Shown one piece after another: positions 59,521 through 64,000 of a stretch of 64,000 nucleotides of DNA. The notes beneath the pieces were generated by a model. The model was not told where the DNA came from, searched no databases, and worked only from the letters and a program-made list of their open reading frames with translations. Positions within the stretch are counted from its first letter, which is position 1; every line of letters starts with the position of its first letter. Source of the stretch: Amblyornis subalaris (lineage: Eukaryota > Chordata > Aves > Passeriformes > Ptilonorhynchidae); the NCBI GenBank assembly GCA_018881555.1, contig JACAXG010000107.1:1330406-1394405 (forward strand), given 5' to 3'. A program made the position numbers and the translations under genes.

Positions 59521-62138
59521 TCTCCCTGCCTGCCTGGAGTTCCTGCTCCTTCTTTCTTCCACTTATCTCTCCAGGTCTTCTTGCTTGTCTCAAGTTTGCC
59601 TTCAACCTTGTGCCTGACCTGAATTAAGACACTGCCATCCAAAACAGTTTTTCTCCTCTCTCCTCCTTTTGCTGTCTATTGCAAAACTGAGAATGAGAAG
59701 TTGGTACTTTTATTTCTCTTAAGCTGCAAGTTTACAAATCTCTATTTTGAGTTACTTGGGGAGGCCTGACACGGTCTGAGAGTTGCTACAGAAGCAGAAT
59801 TGTCAGGCCAAGTGAGGTGGAGGTACACAACCTAAGGCACATGGGCTGCACAGCAGGCTGGATGGAGAACTGCTCTTTACAGAATCTGGGTTTTACCCTT
59901 CTTGGATCATTTGTCCTCAAGTACATGGAAAGATAAGCAGAATTGTAAAATGGATGAAGTGGCAAATAGTGCAGAAATACTGCCAGATTTCACGGGATAT
60001 GCTGGGCCTGGCAGTCTCCATCCCTCCTGAGTTTCACTTGTGCACAAGCAGAACTTCCTCCTCTGTTCGTGATCCAGAGTGTTGGAAGGAGAACTTTGTA
60101 ATACGGACACCACCCTCGTTGGTGCCAGGGATGGCTGTGGGGCACAAATCATTGATTGCAGGATTAAAATGTGCCTGAAGCACCTAATTGGAGATCTTTT
60201 TATGCAAACACTTGGGTTTAAAATCTGATTCATTCATACCAACAAGGAATAAGACCCCTAAGCTGAGAGCAACTGCCAAGTGACACTGGGATGAGTTTAG
60301 GTGAAGAGCAGCTTTCTGNGAAGGCTGGGGTTATGCTAGGGAGGCCTCAAAAATCTGAATTTTTTGTAGCTGTAAAATGTTTATACAATGCAATGTTTAT
60401 GGAGAAGGTCTGATGCTGTGCCCATTCCTGATTTCTCCATAGCTCTGTCATGTTTGATCTTGGGATGGATCTTGGAGCAAAGGGAATGTTACCTGTCCAA
60501 TAGGGCGACTGCATAAAAGACTTTCTCTATATTTAGAATTTATAAAGCTTTCTACTATTTTCGGAAGGATGGTCTATAAAAATGAAGGCTGGGNGGAAGA
60601 GAGAGGCAAATTAGGCAGCACTATTCATGTTTCAGCAAGGAATATGGAGAGATGACCCAAGGAGTTCTCTGAATTGGTTTCACATGACACATTCCAAGAA
60701 TATTCCCAAGGATTTAGTGGTCAGATTTGTCTCTATTTCATTCTCCATTAGCATATATGACTCTAAAGGATAATTCTTTTTGTATTTATGTATCTAGTAT
60801 CATTTGTGTTTGTTGATCAATTTTTTTAGCTTTTCTTCATAGGTCTCACACACACACAAAAAAAATTTTCCTACCCTTTTTAGCAGTTTGAATCCTAACA
60901 TTACTGATCAACTAAATCACATGTTGGTGACCAAAATTTCAGCAGGAAATGAATCAGCTAATTGATACTCAGAGTGCCTCCTGTTCCCGGGCTCTCCAAA
61001 CTTTGCTGCAAGATCTGTTCATGGCTGTCCCCAGGCCTTTCTCTGTTATTTGGCTTGATCTTCAAGAAATCAGGATAAAAGTGGTAATTTGGGACAGGAC
61101 CCCAGCCTACTGATGCATACTGAGAGATGATGAGATTTAAAGTGCCAAATAAGTAATTATAAGGTATTTCCCTATTTGTAATTTAATACAAATATGAAGG
61201 AGAGGATATAACCAAAGAATACAATCCTATTGCTGCAAAAGATCCATTTAAAAAATAANATCAGAAATATGAGAGTCAGAATAGTTACATGTAATCCACT
61301 TTAAAATGTTGAATCTTGGGACCTGGACAAGGACTTCATGGATTAGAGCAGGTTATTAAGAAGTTATTTCATCATTAAAGCCATAAGCTTCCTTTCCTTA
61401 GAAAAACAGATTTTTTNAATTATTTTTGCTTCAGAAGGCTGCTGAGTGAAACTCATATAATGACACCAACTGTCAAACTTATCATGTCTCAATTATATTA
61501 ACACCTTCTTTTGAAGTTTCTAACATGTAAAATGCAATTTACTATAAAAGATTTCAACACCTACTGAAAGGAATTCAAGAGTAGAGAAATGCTGCATTTC
61601 AGCATGAGCCTTGGAGAGTTCAGACACTTTGCTGCTGCTTAGAAATCTTTAAGCTGGGGAATTTGGTAGTGTATTCTTCATCTTAATAACAGAAAAAGTG
61701 GGGGGAAATATCTCTTTTTATTCAAAAGGTTTGGAAATATTCACATATAACATGGATCATGATCTGAGAGATCAGCAAAGCATGTCAGTAAGCACAAAAC
61801 CAGCTTCAACTAAAATTTGGTAAAAATCCCCTTGTTTATGTGTGGTTCTAATTCAATGTCACTGTATGAACTATGATTTTTCTCTTCCCTTTTTACTCCC
61901 TAAACCCAAAAGAATTCTGCTGAAATGAAATGGAAAAACATCTTTTCAAAACCTGCATATGATGGGGAGAACACAACTGGGTTTTTTTCCCTGGTTTTTG
62001 AAAGTTAGCATTGACATCAAGTAGTTTGTCTCTCTGTCTGAAGCTAATACTTAAGGTCTTGTAAACCACAAAACTTCAGCATTTCAACTGTGATGTTACC
62101 ATATTGTTGAATATCATAATTGAAATGATTACTCTCAA
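59521..62138. other. Unique DNA
   Basis: No gene or interspersed repeat is recognised. (CA)5 followed by A9 lies at about 60848-60867. Opposed frames of 74 and 108 codons at 59907-60233 have no known motif. Confidence 0.5.
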
Positions 62139-62297
62139 GGGACGTGTGGCTGCCCCATCCCTGGAAGTGTTCAAGGCCAGGTTGGATCGGGCATGGAGCA
62201 AACTGGTATAGTGGAAGGTGTNCCTGCCCATGGCAGGGTGTTGGAACCAAATGNTCTTGAAGGTCCCTTCCAACCCAAACTGTTCTATGATTCTATG
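62139..62297 (+). repeat. CR1 LINE 3' end, plus strand, little diverged
   Basis: GGCTGCCCCATCCCTGGAAG, TGTTCAAGGCCAGGTTGGAT, AGTGGAAGGTGT and AAGGTCCCTTCCAACCCAAA end in TGTTCTATGATTCTATG. It is close to the consensus wording and has a clear 3' microsatellite-like end, so it is among the younger copies here. Two N bases fall inside. Confidence 0.95.
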
Positions 62298-63000
62298 TAG
62301 TTTTTTGGGTATAGCTTATTCATATTTCTGGAAAAAGCTATGTCAGTCTTTTAGTTTCATACCAGTGTAACTGATATCAGTCATAACAGTATCATCATAA
62401 ACATGGTATAGTTTTTTATTTCCATGTTTCAGTTGTTAGGCCTCTATCTGAAATCAGCTTCTGAGCACAAAATCAATATTGTCAATAGNTCAAAAACTGT
62501 TACTTGGATAATTCATAGGAAACTTATCAAGATTTCTTTTCTTTACCTCCATTGTATTTCAAAGGCTTAAATTATCCCACATGAAATATGCTTCTCCATC
62601 TGCAGCTGCCACTCATTTTCTCTTAGGCAAGAATTTTGTGTTCTTCCATTTCTAGATGGTTGACAGGGATGCTTGGTTTTCAGGGAGCTGGAAATTCTTA
62701 GTATTATAAGGGCTCCTTTCAGATTAATTCCAAGTGGGACACCTAAAAACCCACAAAGGTATTCAAATCCCAGAGCAATTTTGGAAATCTCAGCAATATG
62801 CTTTCAACAACAAATGGCANGGATCTGGTTTTAGAGAGCCTTCTCTCAATCGCTTCTACCTGGAAGTCATGATTCTGCAATTGAAGTGAAAGCCCTTTGA
62901 AAGGTATTCTTCTCCTCCCTAGGTACAAATGAGCTATTTATTTATGACTGAAAAAGTGTTTTCCTGTTCAGCTTTTTTTTTTTTCTTTTTTTTTATAGTT
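62298..63000. other. Unique DNA with a possible palindromic-repeat scrap
   Basis: ACCAGTGTAACTGATATCAG at 62361-62380 resembles one arm of the ancient TTACACCAGTGTAACTGAG palindromic repeat. A broken poly-T run lies at about 62972-62994. No gene is seen. Confidence 0.4.
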
Positions 63001-63500
63001 AAGTTATAAATAACTATTGTAACAAAGCCTTAGGCTTCTGAGCTCCGGATAAGGCTGAATGCACTTTATGAGAAGCAGAACATCTTTGGACAAAATGCCT
63101 AGAATGGAAACAACTGAGACGAGTGGATTAGGTAATGTGAACACAAACAAGCCTCTTCCCCCCTTCGAATCGCTGTCCATTGAATTCTGCATCGTGCACA
63201 GAGCACAGCGTGCATTCAAACAAAGCTCTAATGTGTCATTGTCATTACCTTGTGATGCATTATTTACCACTGCCACGGAAGATTTCTGTGGGGAGAATTT
63301 CACAGCTGAAAGAGATCTTGCTTTATTGTGAGGAAATGTAAAGTAATTTTTGTTTCCAGAGATCAGGGAGAATAAAATCGAGTGACTAACATCTTCCTGT
63401 CTAATTATGCTCATGTTTTCCCCCCCNCACACCCTTTTCCACAGCTCTCCAAGATTAAGACTGCTGAGCTGATAAAGGTAAAGTTTGCCATTATATAAAG
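63001..63500. other. Candidate conserved noncoding block
   Basis: There is no repeat signal, and about seven CpGs are retained in 300 bases (CTCCGG, GACGAG, TTCGAATCGC, ATCGTG, AGCGTG, CACGGA). A minus-strand frame of 166 codons (63004-63504, one N-derived unknown residue) and a plus-strand frame of 90 codons overlap fully. Neither has a domain I recognise. Two long overlapping frames with retained CpG could mean constraint or a short coding exon, but no splice sites or homology support coding. Confidence 0.25.
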
Positions 63501-64000
63501 CCATGATTTTACTCTTCTATCAAAGCTTCCAGTTCTTTATAAATATTAGATAACCTTGAGCTCTCAACATAATCCTGTGGTCTGGGGACATAAAGTAATC
63601 CATACTGAAAAACAAACCAAATTCCCACTTTTAAAATCTGTCTTTGCTTGTAAATATGTTTCCAAGGCTTTGAAGAGTTTCTCTAAATGNAAATTTCTGA
63701 CCATATTTCTGTATGTTTGCCTCCAAGTTTAGCAAATAGGCNTGTATTTAGGCATTAAATAAATGATAGACCATCTCAGAAGTTGCATGAGTACTCTGGC
63801 AGGTAGAAAGAAGCATGAAACACTATTTATTATTTTGAAATCAGCAGAAAAAGATTAATTATTTTGCCTTTGTTTTCACTGAGCCTTGACACAAAAAGTT
63901 TNAGATAATTGATGAACTAAGTAGTTGCAAAAACTTTTGCCGTCTGGGATGACCACATAACTTAGGGAATGCAATAGATACAGATATCATTGTGCGTGGA
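63501..64000. other. Unique AT-rich DNA
   Basis: No feature is recognised up to the window edge. Confidence 0.5.

Noticed and set aside
1..64000. tRNA genes, CRISPR arrays, or bacterial or viral gene clusters
   Set aside because: No tRNA arm pattern, regularly spaced repeats or dense reading frames were seen, and the repeat content is avian.

Overview
This window looks like a gene-free stretch of a bird nuclear genome. The main evidence is about fourteen truncated copies of the CR1 LINE. Their 3' ends carry the usual avian wording (for example TTGGAAGGGACC on one strand, or GGTCCCTTCCAA followed by short ATTCTATG-type repeats on the other). There are also two solo LTRs of avian endogenous retroviruses, and the background is AT-rich with no operons, ribosome-binding sites or long reading frames. 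Single N bases are scattered throughout, which suggests a draft assembly with ambiguous calls. I cannot name the species, chromosome or neighbouring genes.

No protein-coding gene, tRNA, rRNA or CRISPR array can be supported. The longest open frames (about 170 codons) lie in a polypyrimidine tract, in old CR1 sequence or in non-repetitive sequence with no recognisable domain. I treat all of them as chance frames.

Layout. 1-6 kb: a CpG-retaining block at the left edge, a CR1 scrap and an ATG microsatellite. 6-18 kb: two CR1 3' ends in otherwise unique AT-rich DNA, with a pair of TAATTA sites. 18-25 kb: a CR1 copy, a poorly resolved poly-T region, a 613-bp solo LTR (22108-22720) and an ancient palindromic repeat. 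25-34 kb: four CR1 copies and a 360-bp minus-strand LTR (31885-32244) whose U3 carries five CArG boxes and three CCAAT boxes in tandem units. 34-46 kb: MIR-like relics, a CR1 copy, a block with two AP-1/Maf-type palindromes, and two CR1 copies facing each other. 46-59 kb: a 265-bp polypyrimidine tract, a (GAA)28 tract, and two CR1 copies (53447-53629 and 58883-59054). 59-64 kb: a young-looking CR1 end and two more CpG-retaining blocks.

Nothing here forms a gene system. Functional content, if any, is most likely cis-regulatory: conserved noncoding blocks (inferred, not shown), the two retroviral LTR promoters, and two triplex-prone purine/pyrimidine tracts that could affect chromatin or replication.
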